From Streptomyces verrucosisporus (GTDB lineage Bacteria > Actinomycetota > Actinomycetes > Streptomycetales > Streptomycetaceae), in NCBI RefSeq assembly GCF_017114865.1, contig NZ_JADEYH010000015.1, positions 62,001 through 126,000 on the forward strand: DNA of 64,000 bases, given 5' to 3'. Position numbers and translations under genes: made by a program. This document shows positions 28,326 through 36,454 of the stretch, piece by piece. The number at the start of each line of letters is the position of its first letter. The first letter of the stretch is position 1. The notes under the pieces were generated by a model. It searched no databases, was not told the DNA's origin, and saw only the letters and a list, made by a program, of their open reading frames with translations.

Positions 28326-29120
28326 TCAGCCGAGGAAACCCACGGCCCACAGCCCGCTCAGCCCGCCGGCCAGCATGAAGCCGGGCATCAGGACCTGCAC
28401 CTCGACCCAGCTGCCCGCCTTGAACCGCATGGGCTTGGGCGTGCCCAGCGGATACCAGCGCTTGCCTCCCACGGGTATCGGCCACAGGACCGGGCAGCCG
28501 GAGACGGTGATGGCGTCGCCGAGGTCGTGGACCAGGGCGCCCAGCACGATCGGCAGCCCCAGCCACAGGTACTCCTGGCCGGGCGCGGTGAACAGCCAGT
28601 CCGCCCCGTTCCCGGGCTTGTTCAGGATGTCCGCCAGGATCCAGGCGCTGGTCGCCCCCAGCAGCCACACCAGAACGTCGCTGGAGACCCGTGCCGCCCG
28701 CCACAGCAGGCCCTCGACGGCCAGCACCATGTGGACGAAGAGGATGCCCAGCACCGCCCAGCGCCCGCCGAGCACCGCGAAGGCCGAGAAACCGGCGCCC
28801 ACCGCCACCGCCCACAGCCAGGTGTGGGTGAGGGTGCGGTGGCCTCCAGCACGGCGCGGGTCGCCGGACTTGCGGGTGGCCTTGTAGACCGCGCACGAGA
28901 GTTTCTCGATCACCATGCACAGCCATCTGGAGAGCGGGCCGAAGGCACGGGAGATCGTCGCCGACTTGTGGTCCAGGTCGGGCGCGAGAGCCGCGCCCGC
29001 GCAGATCAGGGCGCCGACCACCAGGACCGGCCACGGCATCGGCCGGTCCAGGGCGTCCGCCACCGCTCCCACCCCCAGCCACGCCGCCGCCCCCGACAGT
29101 GAATGCGCCGGTCCCATCAT
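28326..29120 (-). CDS. YdjM-like membrane-bound metal-dependent hydrolase
   Basis: A 264-residue integral membrane protein of the YdjM/LexA-regulated inner-membrane hydrolase family (DUF457). Metal-binding signatures: GPAHSLSGAAAW at the N-terminus, APDLDHKSATISR, RTLTHTWLWAV and ALVHDLGDAITVSGCPVLWP. At least five membrane helices are apparent. The family's substrate is not established. The start is the first of two tandem ATG codons at 29120. The gene faces the helicase gene, about 120 nt away between starts. Confidence 0.85.
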   Translation of the reverse strand: MMGPAHSLSGAAAWLGVGAVADALDRPMPWPVLVVGALICAGAALAPDLDHKSATISRAFGPLSRWLCMVIEKLSCAVYKATRKSGDPRRAGGHRTLTHTWLWAVAVGAGFSAFAVLGGRWAVLGILFVHMVLAVEGLLWRAARVSSDVLVWLLGATSAWILADILNKPGNGADWLFTAPGQEYLWLGLPIVLGALVHDLGDAITVSGCPVLWPIPVGGKRWYPLGTPKPMRFKAGSWVEVQVLMPGFMLAGGLSGLWAVGFLG

Positions 29121-29241
29121 GTGCGTCCCCACCCCATCGCGCTCGCTCCTGCGTTGTGCCGGTGGCACAGCGTAGTGCCGATGATCTTCGTACGGTCGGC
29201 CGGTTCCCACCGCGGGCGCCGCGGCAGGCAGTATGGAGGGC

Positions 29242-31755
29242 GTGACCCTTATCGATCAGATGCCGAGCACCGCAGATCCCGACACTCTCTACGAAGCCTT
29301 CTCCGGCTGGGCCGAGGGACGGGGCATCACGCTCTATCCCGCCCAGGAGGAGGCGCTGATCGAAGTGGTCTCCGGGGCGAACGTCATCCTGTCCACGCCG
29401 ACCGGGTCCGGCAAGAGCCTGGTCGCGGCCGGGGCGCACTTCGCCGCGCTCGCCCAGGACAAGGTCACCTTCTACACCGCCCCCATCAAGGCCCTGGTGT
29501 CGGAGAAGTTCTTCGACCTGTGCAAGATCTTCGGCACCGAGAACGTCGGCATGCTCACCGGCGACGCCTCGGTCAACGCCGACGCGCCCGTCATCTGCTG
29601 CACCGCCGAGGTACTCGCCTCCATCGCGCTGCGCGACGGCGCGGACGCCGACATCGGCCAGGTCGTGATGGACGAGTTCCACTTCTACGCCGAGCCGGAC
29701 CGCGGCTGGGCCTGGCAGATCCCGCTGCTGGAGCTCCCCCAGGCTCAGTTCGTCCTGATGTCGGCGACGCTCGGTGACGTCAGCAGGTTCGAGGAGGACC
29801 TGACGCGGCGCACCGGGCGTCCGACCGCCGTGGTGCGCTCGGCCACCCGTCCGGTGCCGCTGAGCTACGAGTACCGCACGACCGGTCTGACCGAGACGCT
29901 GACCGAACTGCTCGAAACCCATCAGGCGCCGGTCTACATCGTGCACTTCACCCAGGCCCAGGCGGTGGAGCGCGCCCAGGCGCTGATGAGCATCAACATG
30001 TGCTCGCGCGCCGAGAAGGACGAGATCGCCAAGCTGATCGGCAACTTCCGTTTCACCACCAAGTTCGGCCGGAACCTCTCGCGCTACGTCCGCCACGGCA
30101 TCGGGGTGCACCACGCCGGAATGCTGCCGAAGTACCGGCGACTGGTGGAGAGGCTGGCCCAGGCGGGCCTGCTGAAGGTGATCTGCGGTACCGACACCCT
30201 CGGGGTGGGCGTCAACGTGCCCATCCGCACGGTGCTGTTCACCGCGCTGACCAAGTACGACGGCAACCGGGTACGGGTGCTGCGGGCACGGGAGTTCCAC
30301 CAGATCGCGGGCCGCGCCGGCCGGGCCGGTTTCGACACCGCGGGCCTGGTCGTGGCCCAGGCCCCCGAGCACGTCATCGAGAACGAGAAGGCCCTCGCCA
30401 AGGCGGGCGACGATCCGAAGAAGCGCCGCAAGGTGGTGCGGAAGAAGGCCCCGGAGGGCTTCGTCAACTGGAGCCAGCAGACCTTCGAGAAGCTGATCGC
30501 CTCCGAGCCGGAGCCGCTCACCTCCCGCTTCAGGGTGACCCACGCGATGCTGCTGTCCGTCATCGCCCGGCCCGGTGACGCCTTCGCCGCGATGCGCAAA
30601 CTGCTGGAGGACAACCACGAGGACCGGCGCAGCCAGCTGCGCCACATCAGGCGGGCGATCGCCATCTACCGCTCTCTGCTGGACGGCGGGGTCGTCGAAC
30701 AGCTGGACGCACCCGACACCGAGGGGCGCCGTATCCGGCTGACCGTGGACCTCCAGCAGGACTTCGCGCTCAACCAGCCGCTGTCGACCTTCGCGCTCGC
30801 CGCGTTCGAGCTGCTGGACCCCGAGTCCCCCTCGTACGCGCTGGACATGGTCTCCGTGGTGGAGTCCACACTGGACGACCCGCGGCAGATCCTGGCCGCC
30901 CAGCAGAACAAGGCCAGGGGCGAGGCCGTCGCGCAGATGAAGGCCGACGGCGTCGAGTACGAGGAACGCATGGAGCGGCTGGCGGACATCGGCTACCCCA
31001 AGCCGCTGGAGGAGCTGCTCTTCCGTGCCTACGGCGTCTACCGCAAGAGCCACCCGTGGGTCGGTGACCATCCCCTGTCCCCCAAATCCGTGATCCGTGA
31101 CATGTACGAACGGGCCATGACCTTCGGTGAGTTCGTCTCCCACTACGAGCTGGCCCGCACCGAGGGCATCGTGCTGCGCTATCTGGCCAGCGCCTACAAG
31201 ACGCTGGAGCACACCGTGCCCGACGACCGGAAGTCCGAGGACTTCCAGGACATCGTCGAGTGGCTGGGTGAGATGGTGCGCCAGGTCGACTCCAGCCTGC
31301 TGGACGAGTGGGAGCAGCTGGCCAACCCCGAGGACGAGACCGCCGAGGAGGCCCAGGACCGCGCCGACCAGGTCAAGCCCGTCACCGCCAACGCCCGCGC
31401 CTTCCGCGTGCTGGTGCGCAACGCGATGTTCCGGCGGGTGGAGCTGGCCGCCCTGGACAAGGTCGAGGAGCTGGGCGAGCTGGACGCCGAGGCCGGCTGG
31501 GACGCCGACGCCTGGGCCGAGGCCATGGACGCGTACTGGGACGAGTACGACGAGCTGGGCACCGGCCCGGACGCCCGCGGCCCGAAGCTGCTGCGGATCG
31601 AGGAGCGCCCCGAGGACGGCCTGTGGCGGGTGCGGCAGACGTTCGCCGACCCCGGCGGCGACCACGACTGGGGGATCACCGCCGAGGTCGACCTCACGGC
31701 CTCCGACGAGGAGGGCCGGGCGGTGATCAAGGTCACCGAGGTGGGTCAGCTCTGA
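29242..31755 (+). CDS. DEAD/DEAH-box RNA helicase with DUF3516
   Basis: An 837-residue superfamily 2 helicase of the Ski2-like group common in actinobacteria. Motif I is STPTGSGKS, motif II DEFHFYAE (DEFH box), motif III MSATLGD, and motif VI HQIAGRAGRAGFDTAG. The C-terminal half from about 450 is DUF3516, ending ADPGGDHDWGITAEVDL. It probably remodels RNA in decay or ribosome-related processes. GTG 29242 (MTLIDQMPS) fits the family N-terminus and lies 7 nt after a possible -10 (CAGTAT), implying a leaderless message. ATG 29233 is the alternative. It overlaps the DUF6397 gene tail-to-tail by 23 nt. Confidence 0.93.
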   Translation: MTLIDQMPSTADPDTLYEAFSGWAEGRGITLYPAQEEALIEVVSGANVILSTPTGSGKSLVAAGAHFAALAQDKVTFYTAPIKALVSEKFFDLCKIFGTENVGMLTGDASVNADAPVICCTAEVLASIALRDGADADIGQVVMDEFHFYAEPDRGWAWQIPLLELPQAQFVLMSATLGDVSRFEEDLTRRTGRPTAVVRSATRPVPLSYEYRTTGLTETLTELLETHQAPVYIVHFTQAQAVERAQALMSINMCSRAEKDEIAKLIGNFRFTTKFGRNLSRYVRHGIGVHHAGMLPKYRRLVERLAQAGLLKVICGTDTLGVGVNVPIRTVLFTALTKYDGNRVRVLRAREFHQIAGRAGRAGFDTAGLVVAQAPEHVIENEKALAKAGDDPKKRRKVVRKKAPEGFVNWSQQTFEKLIASEPEPLTSRFRVTHAMLLSVIARPGDAFAAMRKLLEDNHEDRRSQLRHIRRAIAIYRSLLDGGVVEQLDAPDTEGRRIRLTVDLQQDFALNQPLSTFALAAFELLDPESPSYALDMVSVVESTLDDPRQILAAQQNKARGEAVAQMKADGVEYEERMERLADIGYPKPLEELLFRAYGVYRKSHPWVGDHPLSPKSVIRDMYERAMTFGEFVSHYELARTEGIVLRYLASAYKTLEHTVPDDRKSEDFQDIVEWLGEMVRQVDSSLLDEWEQLANPEDETAEEAQDRADQVKPVTANARAFRVLVRNAMFRRVELAALDKVEELGELDAEAGWDADAWAEAMDAYWDEYDELGTGPDARGPKLLRIEERPEDGLWRVRQTFADPGGDHDWGITAEVDLTASDEEGRAVIKVTEVGQL

Positions 31756-32578
31756 CGGCGGCCGCGGGCTCGCGCTCCGGCCGGCACAGGGGACGGGCCG
31801 ACCGCGCCGTGCTCAGCGCCAGCGTCAGGCCCATCCGGTGCCAGAGGGCCTCCTCCTCGCCGGCGGCGGTGAGCAGCCTGCGCACGGCCCTCCTGGCCGC
31901 GGGGGACTCCGGCCGGGCGGTGGTCAGCTCCGGCCGCAGTTCCTCCAGCCGGGCCCGCTCACCCAGATCCGGTACGGCCTCCCGCAGTACTTCCGGTGTG
32001 AGCACCGCGGCGTGGGCGGCGGCGGCCGCCCACGGGTCGTCCGTCCGGCGGACCGCCTGGGCGATCCGCCGGTTGCGCCAGTGGCGCGGACGCCAGTCCT
32101 CGCCCTCGGCCAGGATGTGCAGCAGCCCTTCGGGCAGCGGACCGCCGAGCAGCGCCGACTGGTGCTCGGCGACGTCCCGCAGTTCGCTGGCCAGGTAGAA
32201 CCAGACCACCGCCCGGTACCGGTTGAGGGAGAAACGCACCGGGCCGAAGCAGCCGGCCCGGGCCAGCCGTGTGAAGCGCACCGGAGTGACACCCAGCAGC
32301 CCGGCGCCCTCCCGTGCACCGACCAGACGCAACCGCTCACGCAAAGTGGCCGGAAACCCCTCCTCCGCGCGCACCCGTGCCAGCTCGGCCACCGGCACCA
32401 GGCGGCGCCGGCCCTCCCGCCGCGGCGCCACCGTCGCCAGTGCGCCCAGCTCCACGGCCAGTTCCAGCTCCCTCGGCCTGATCCCCAGCATCCGGTGCGC
32501 CTCGCCCATCGGCACGGTCTCCACCGAGTCCGTCTTCCGTGTACCGGACTTCTCCGCCCTTGCCAGCCCGACCGGCAT
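31733..32578 (-). CDS. DUF6397 family protein with MerR-like/excisionase-like start
   Basis: A 281-residue Streptomyces-type protein that I assign to DUF6397; the function is unknown. It has two repeats of a helix-turn-helix-like segment: MGEAHRMLGIRPRELELAVE and GAGLLGVTPVRFTRLARAG. The rest is helical, with WRNRRIAQAVRRTDDPWAAAAA. The start ATG 32578 has AGGGGGA at good spacing; a longer start at 32596 lacks one. A perfect dyad (32603-32628) just upstream could be its operator. Confidence 0.75.
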   Translation of the reverse strand: MPVGLARAEKSGTRKTDSVETVPMGEAHRMLGIRPRELELAVELGALATVAPRREGRRRLVPVAELARVRAEEGFPATLRERLRLVGAREGAGLLGVTPVRFTRLARAGCFGPVRFSLNRYRAVVWFYLASELRDVAEHQSALLGGPLPEGLLHILAEGEDWRPRHWRNRRIAQAVRRTDDPWAAAAAHAAVLTPEVLREAVPDLGERARLEELRPELTTARPESPAARRAVRRLLTAAGEEEALWHRMGLTLALSTARSARPLCRPEREPAAAVRADPPR

Positions 32579-32602
32579 GGTGATCCCCCTGAGCATCTCG
32601 AC

Positions 32603-32628
32603 GACTACCTTGTGTGACGAAGGTAGTC
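32603..32628. promoter_or_regulatory. Perfect dyad upstream of the DUF6397 gene
   Basis: GACTACCTT (32603-32611) and AAGGTAGTC (32620-32628) are perfect 9-bp arms around 8 nt. The site lies 25 nt upstream of the start codon, where an autorepressor or other regulator could bind. It also partly resembles a -10 on the minus strand. The size and AT content suggest an operator more than a terminator. Confidence 0.5.
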
Positions 32629-32744
32629 CGCCGCCGATCCGCTCCGGGGAGCCTGTGGAAAACCTGGAGGAAGCCCTGGTGGGACTGTGTCCGGCGGCAC
32701 GAGCCCGCGGCGGCCCGGCAGGGCGGCGGGCCCCCGGCCGCCGC

Positions 32745-33137
32745 TCAGTAGCCGTTGCGCATGGCCACTCCCAGGTGCTCGCCGACCCGGTTCACCAGCA
32801 GGGTCGTCTCGTAGGCGATCTGGCCCATGTCGGCATCCGCCTCGGCGAGCACGCACAGACAGCTGCCGTCTCCGGCGGCCGTCACGAAGAGCATCCCTTC
32901 GTCGAACTCGATCATCGTCTGCCGCGCCCGGCCCACGTGGAAACGGTCCCCCGTGCCTCTGGCCAGGCTGTGCAGCCCGGACGCGACGGCGGCCAGGTGT
33001 TCGGCCTCGCTCCGCTCCAGGCTCTGGGCGGCTCCGGTGACCAGCCCGTCGTTCGAGAGCACCAGCGCATGCCGTACCGAAGGCATCCGCTGCGTCAGAT
33101 CGTCCAGGAGCCAGTCCAGCTCACTGCTCAGGGCCAT
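32745..33137 (-). CDS. Roadblock/LC7-domain protein
   Basis: A 130-residue roadblock/LC7 protein, similar to the CvnB component of Streptomyces conservons. It reads LDWLLDDLTQRMPSVRHALV, LSNDGLVTGAAQSL, HLAAVASGLHSLARGTGDRF and SCLCVLAEADADMGQIAYE. In conservons CvnB works with a sensor-kinase-like CvnA and a small GTPase CvnD. No such partners are encoded nearby, so this is an orphan copy. The family modulates small GTPases; a partner elsewhere is likely. ATG 33137 is preceded by GGGGGAAT. Confidence 0.85.
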   Translation of the reverse strand: MALSSELDWLLDDLTQRMPSVRHALVLSNDGLVTGAAQSLERSEAEHLAAVASGLHSLARGTGDRFHVGRARQTMIEFDEGMLFVTAAGDGSCLCVLAEADADMGQIAYETTLLVNRVGEHLGVAMRNGY

Positions 33138-33291
33138 CCCCGATTCCCCCTTCTCATGGTCACGCGGTGCCAGCCTTACCCACGACGGGCCCCGGGGCAA
33201 CCACCGATCTCGGCCGCCCGCCACCCGGTCGGAACAGGAAGAAAAACGGAAGCAGGGGTACCGGGACCGGTCACCGGGAAAGGCAACGGCA

Positions 33292-33909
33292 GTGGACAAT
33301 GACGACCGTTCGACGGAGTACGACGGGGCACGCGTGCTGGAATTCTTCACCGAGCGGGCCGCCGGCTGGGACGCCCGCTTCCCCGGCGACGGCCCCGCCT
33401 ACGACGCCGCCGTGGCCGAGCTGGGCCTGTTCCCCGGGGACACGGTGCTGGACGCCGGGTGCGGCACCGGGCGTGCGCTGCCCGCGCTGCGTGCGGCGGT
33501 GGGCAGACGGGGCACGGTGGTGGGCGTCGATCTCACCCCGGCGATGCTGGAGGTCGCCGTCCTGGCCGGACGGCACCGCGGCGCACTGCTGACCGTCGCC
33601 GACGCCGCCCGGCTGCCGCTGCGCGACGGAGTGCTCGACGCGGTGTTCGCGGCCGGCCTGGTGTCGCACCTGCCCGACCCGGCCGCCGGCCTGCGGGAGC
33701 TGGCCCGGGCGGTCCGGCCCGGCGGCCGTCTCGCGCTGTTCCATCCGGTCGGGCGCGCCGCTCTCGCCGCCCGGCACGGGCGCCCGCTCGGGCCGGACGA
33801 CCCGCGGGCCGAGCCGAACCTCCGCCCGCTGCTGGCCGCCGCGGGCTGGCGTCTGGTCTCCTGCGCCGACGAGGACCACCGCTACTTCGCGCTGGCCGTA
33901 CGCGGCTGA
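33292..33909 (+). CDS. Class I SAM-dependent methyltransferase
   Basis: A 205-residue methyltransferase of the Methyltransf_11/25 type. Motif I for SAM binding is VLDAGCGTGRALPAL, followed by VVGVDLTPAMLEVA, ADAARLPLRDGVLDAVFAAG, HLPDPAAGLRELARAVRPGG and RLALFHPVGRAALAAR. The substrate is unknown. The GTG at 33292 gives a compact protein; upstream frame continuity is shadow of the roadblock region. A hairpin terminator begins 3 nt after the stop. Confidence 0.85.
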   Translation: MDNDDRSTEYDGARVLEFFTERAAGWDARFPGDGPAYDAAVAELGLFPGDTVLDAGCGTGRALPALRAAVGRRGTVVGVDLTPAMLEVAVLAGRHRGALLTVADAARLPLRDGVLDAVFAAGLVSHLPDPAAGLRELARAVRPGGRLALFHPVGRAALAARHGRPLGPDDPRAEPNLRPLLAAAGWRLVSCADEDHRYFALAVRG

Positions 33910-33911
33910 GG

Positions 33912-33946
33912 CGCCGCGCGGCCCCTCCATGGGGGTACGCGCGGCG
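33912..33946 (+). terminator. Hairpin terminator after the methyltransferase gene
   Basis: CGCCGCGCG (33912-33920) pairs with CGCGCGGCG (33938-33946), and an inner CCCC/GGGG closes a small loop around TCCAT. It starts 3 nt after the stop codon and ends before the next promoter. Confidence 0.65.
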
Positions 33947-33973
33947 GAGGGCGCCCCGGTGTGTCCCCGGTCT

Positions 33974-34002
33974 CTCGACGCCGCCCCCTGACATGGCTAG
34001 GG
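33974..34002 (+). promoter_or_regulatory. Promoter for the 34.0-kb hypothetical gene
   Basis: TCGACG (33974-33979), a 17-nt spacer, TAGGGT (33997-34002). The predicted start near 34009 leaves a 34-nt leader ahead of the GTG at 34043 with its ribosome-binding site. Confidence 0.6.
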
Positions 34003-34042
34003 TGCGCGGACGATGTCCGGAGAGTCCGGAGAGGAGGCCGAC

Positions 34043-34852
34043 GTGGCAGAGGCACAGGACGCGCGCGGCGAGGGCGACGACGCGCTGTACGTGCTGACCG
34101 CGGCGCTGCTCACCCCCGCGCAGTTCCCGAGCGTCCTCGGCGACGACTATCCCGAGGCGTGCGCCGCCCTGGGACTGGAGCCGTACGCGGAGGGCCACGG
34201 CCTCGTCCTCGGCCAGGACGGGCAGGGCGCGCGCTGGACCGTCGTCACGGAGGACGTGTCCCTCGTGGCGTGCGCGATCGCCGCCTGGGACTGCGGCATG
34301 GAGTACGACCTGTCCCCGGACGAGCGGACGATCGCCGCCGTGCTGCCCGGCTGGCCGCTGGCGCTGGCGGTGGCCGCGCCCGGTGTCCCCGCTCCCCATG
34401 ACCCGGAGCCCGATCCGGAGCTGGACGGCGGCCGGGCACCGCTGTCCCCGCCGGACACCTCGCACTGGGGTCCGGCACAGCGGCGGCTGGGCGCGGACGA
34501 GGTCGCGCTGCAGTGGGCGAACTGGCGCGCCCGGGTCGACGAGAACGTGACGTTCGTCGATCCGGGCGAGAACCCCAACAGCAGGGTCCGCCGGGTTCTG
34601 GAGGAGGCCCGCGGCTATGTGCACTCCCCGCCGCCGCCGGGCCGGATCCGTTCCGCCTTCGCCACCGAGCAGGCCCGCACTCTGCGCGCGGACGGGCCCG
34701 GCTGGAGCCTGGTGGCGCGGACCGACGACATAGCGTTCGTCCTGCTGGACGACGAGCCCGGCGAGGTGCTCCCGGTGGGCCGCGGTTCGGAGCTGCCGGG
34801 GCTGCTCAAGGCCCTGGACGATCTGGCGGTGCGGCCGGACGCGGCGGCCTGA
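34043..34852 (+). CDS. Conserved actinomycete protein of unknown function
   Basis: A 269-residue soluble protein with no recognised domain. It is acidic overall and includes DALYVLTAALLTPAQFPSVL, DDYPEACAALGLEPYAEGHG, SLVACAIAAWDCGMEYDLSP, a proline/aspartate-rich linker around HDPEPDPELDGG, and a C-terminal ARTDDIAFVLLDDEPGEVL. There is no signal or membrane segment. GTG 34043 is chosen for its strong GAGGAGG site; ATG 34013, ten codons upstream, would sit at the transcription start. Confidence 0.65.
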   Translation: MAEAQDARGEGDDALYVLTAALLTPAQFPSVLGDDYPEACAALGLEPYAEGHGLVLGQDGQGARWTVVTEDVSLVACAIAAWDCGMEYDLSPDERTIAAVLPGWPLALAVAAPGVPAPHDPEPDPELDGGRAPLSPPDTSHWGPAQRRLGADEVALQWANWRARVDENVTFVDPGENPNSRVRRVLEEARGYVHSPPPPGRIRSAFATEQARTLRADGPGWSLVARTDDIAFVLLDDEPGEVLPVGRGSELPGLLKALDDLAVRPDAAA

Positions 34853-34891
34853 GCTCCGGGCGGCCCGCGCTGGCCGCCGGCCGCCTCCGGG

Positions 34892-35077
34892 TCAGCGCCC
34901 GAGCTCCTTGCGGCTCACCCGCCGCACCCTGCGCCGCTGCGAGGGGTCGAGGGCCAGGTAGGCGATCGCCGGCACACCGACCACCACCGCCAGTGCTATC
35001 AGGAAACTGCCGGTAAGCGCCCACAGCAGCAGCCCCACGGCCACACCGCCGACGGCGATCTTTCCACGGTTGGTCAT
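34892..35077 (-). CDS. Small membrane protein of unknown function
   Basis: A 61-residue protein with a short basic N-terminus (MTNRGK), two closely spaced hydrophobic stretches (IAVGGVAVGLLLWALTG and FLIALAVVVGVPAIAYLAL), and a strongly basic tail (QRRRVRRVSRKELGR). It is likely a two-helix inner-membrane hairpin with both ends in the cytoplasm. AGGAGG lies 8 nt upstream of the ATG. It converges with the upstream hypothetical gene. Confidence 0.75.
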   Translation of the reverse strand: MTNRGKIAVGGVAVGLLLWALTGSFLIALAVVVGVPAIAYLALDPSQRRRVRRVSRKELGR

Positions 35078-35183
35078 CTTCCACGCCTCCTCCGGCGGCG
35101 GTGCGGCCGCCGCTCACTTCGGAGAACGTACGTACGGGCCGCCTGGTTCCGCGTCTTCGTCCCCGTACCGCGGAGCGGGAGGG

Positions 35184-35232
35184 CGGTGGCAGGGGGCGGT
35201 CCGCGGTTCTCGCGGACCGCCCCCTGCCACCG
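35184..35232 (-). terminator. Perfect 22-bp hairpin terminator
   Basis: Perfect 22-bp arms (35184-35205 and 35211-35232) around the loop GTTCT. It lies 57 nt beyond the stop of the SGNH esterase gene and upstream of the small membrane protein gene, so it mainly insulates the latter from the former. Confidence 0.85.
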
Positions 35233-35288
35233 TCCCGGCCCCCGGTCGCACTCCGGCCGGGTTGCGCCGGGGACGGATCAGGAGCGGA

Positions 35289-36095
35289 TCAGGCGAGGCC
35301 CTCCATCACGGGGTAGTAGCCACCGGACTGGCCGGCCGCCTTGGGGTGGTACGAGTTGGTGATGTTGAGCCAGTCGACGCTGTGGAGCCATGAGTCGCCG
35401 GAGCAGATCTCGTGGCCGGTGAACCTGCCGCGGACATCGCCGAAGGTGAAGCCGTGGTTGGCGACGCGCTTGGCGATGGTGTCGCTCAGGTGGTCGGCCG
35501 CGTCGTTGATGGCCGCGCGCGAGGTCTCGCTGAGTCCCACCCAGCAGCTGCCGTTGAGCTTGTAGAAGCGGGGGTAGTTGAGGACGACGACCCGGGCGTT
35601 GGGCGCCTTGCTGCGAATGGCGTTGTAGACCGCGTCGAGCTTTCCGGGCAGGGTGTTGGAGATGTAGGTGCGCGCCTCGTTGATCCGCGCGACGCACGCG
35701 TTGGTGCCCTGCAGGACACAGGTGGTCATGGCGTCGGCGAAGCCGGCGTCGTTGCCGCCGACGGAGATGCTCACCAGGGTGGTGCTCGACGTCAGGGGGC
35801 CGAGCTGGTTGTTGATGACATCACCGGTCTTGGCGCCGGAGCAGGCGGTGAAGTGGAAGGAGGCGGGTGCGTTCGCGTTCTTCCACAGCACCGGATACGC
35901 CTTGGTGCTGCGCTTGCAGGACCCACTGGAACTGTCGTAGCTGCCGGCACCGACTCCGGAGGAGTAGGAGTCGCCGAGCGCGACGTAGGAGGTGGCCGCG
36001 GCTTCCTGGGCGGATGCCACGCCCGCGCCGCCGAGGCCGAGTCCGACCAGGGCGGCGAGGGTGGCCGCCACGGACGCGAGACGGGACAACTTCAT
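35289..36095 (-). CDS. Secreted SGNH-fold lipase/esterase
   Basis: A 268-residue exported esterase of the Streptomyces SGNH lipase type. The signal peptide spans about residues 1-30 (LASVAATLAALVGLGLGGAG...ASAQ). The catalytic Ser lies in YVALGDSYSSGVGAG, the oxyanion Asn in SISVGGNDAGF, and the His in NSYHPKAAG, with an Asp/Asn three residues before it. Six Cys after the signal suggest three disulfides. It would hydrolyse ester bonds of lipids outside the cell. CAGGAGACTTC precedes the ATG. A 14-nt perfect palindrome lies upstream at 36137-36150. Confidence 0.93.
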   Translation of the reverse strand: MKLSRLASVAATLAALVGLGLGGAGVASAQEAAATSYVALGDSYSSGVGAGSYDSSSGSCKRSTKAYPVLWKNANAPASFHFTACSGAKTGDVINNQLGPLTSSTTLVSISVGGNDAGFADAMTTCVLQGTNACVARINEARTYISNTLPGKLDAVYNAIRSKAPNARVVVLNYPRFYKLNGSCWVGLSETSRAAINDAADHLSDTIAKRVANHGFTFGDVRGRFTGHEICSGDSWLHSVDWLNITNSYHPKAAGQSGGYYPVMEGLA

Positions 36096-36454
36096 GAAGT
36101 CTCCTGGGTGTGGAGGGAGGGGGGGGTGAGGTGCGCCTACTACGTAGTAGCAGTGCGGAGTGCTTTCAGGAAGTGTCCATGCCAAAAATGATTCGGCATT
36201 CGGTTGAACAACAGCCCTGCGTCGCCGCAGGTAACGGCCTTTTCCCGACAAACAATCAAGTGTGCTGCCCAGTGGCGGCGAGGGCCCGCCGGCACACCGC
36301 CCCGCACGGGAGCACGCTGTCGGTTCCGGCCGGCCGCCGGGTGGCGCGGGGCAAGTGACGCCGGGTCGGAGCGTCTGCCCGGGCACGCGTCCTCCGGCGG
36401 CCGGCTCCCTGTCGCCGACCGCCGGGCGGCTCCCGCCCCACCGGAAGCGGACCG
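36096..36454. other. 359-nt intergenic region upstream of the SGNH gene
   Basis: No gene is supported. The stretch from about 36170 to 36265 is much richer in A/T than the surroundings and should contain the esterase promoter, although I see no clear consensus hexamers. It contains the palindrome at 36137-36150. The remainder, to 36454, is GC-rich and featureless; it follows the convergent end of the DUF6745 gene. Confidence 0.5.
36137..36150. promoter_or_regulatory. Perfect 14-nt palindrome upstream of the SGNH esterase
   Basis: CTACTACGTAGTAG, a perfect palindrome 42 nt upstream of the esterase ATG, embedded in the otherwise asymmetric leader. Its length and position fit an operator for a dimeric regulator; which one is unknown. 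Confidence 0.55.

Noticed and set aside
25531-31665. A 2044-codon open frame on the minus strand
   Set aside because: It runs antisense to the ABC pair and the helicase, whose motifs are unmistakable. The translated sequence is low-complexity Gly/Val/Gln/His-rich with no domain, an artefact of high third-position GC.
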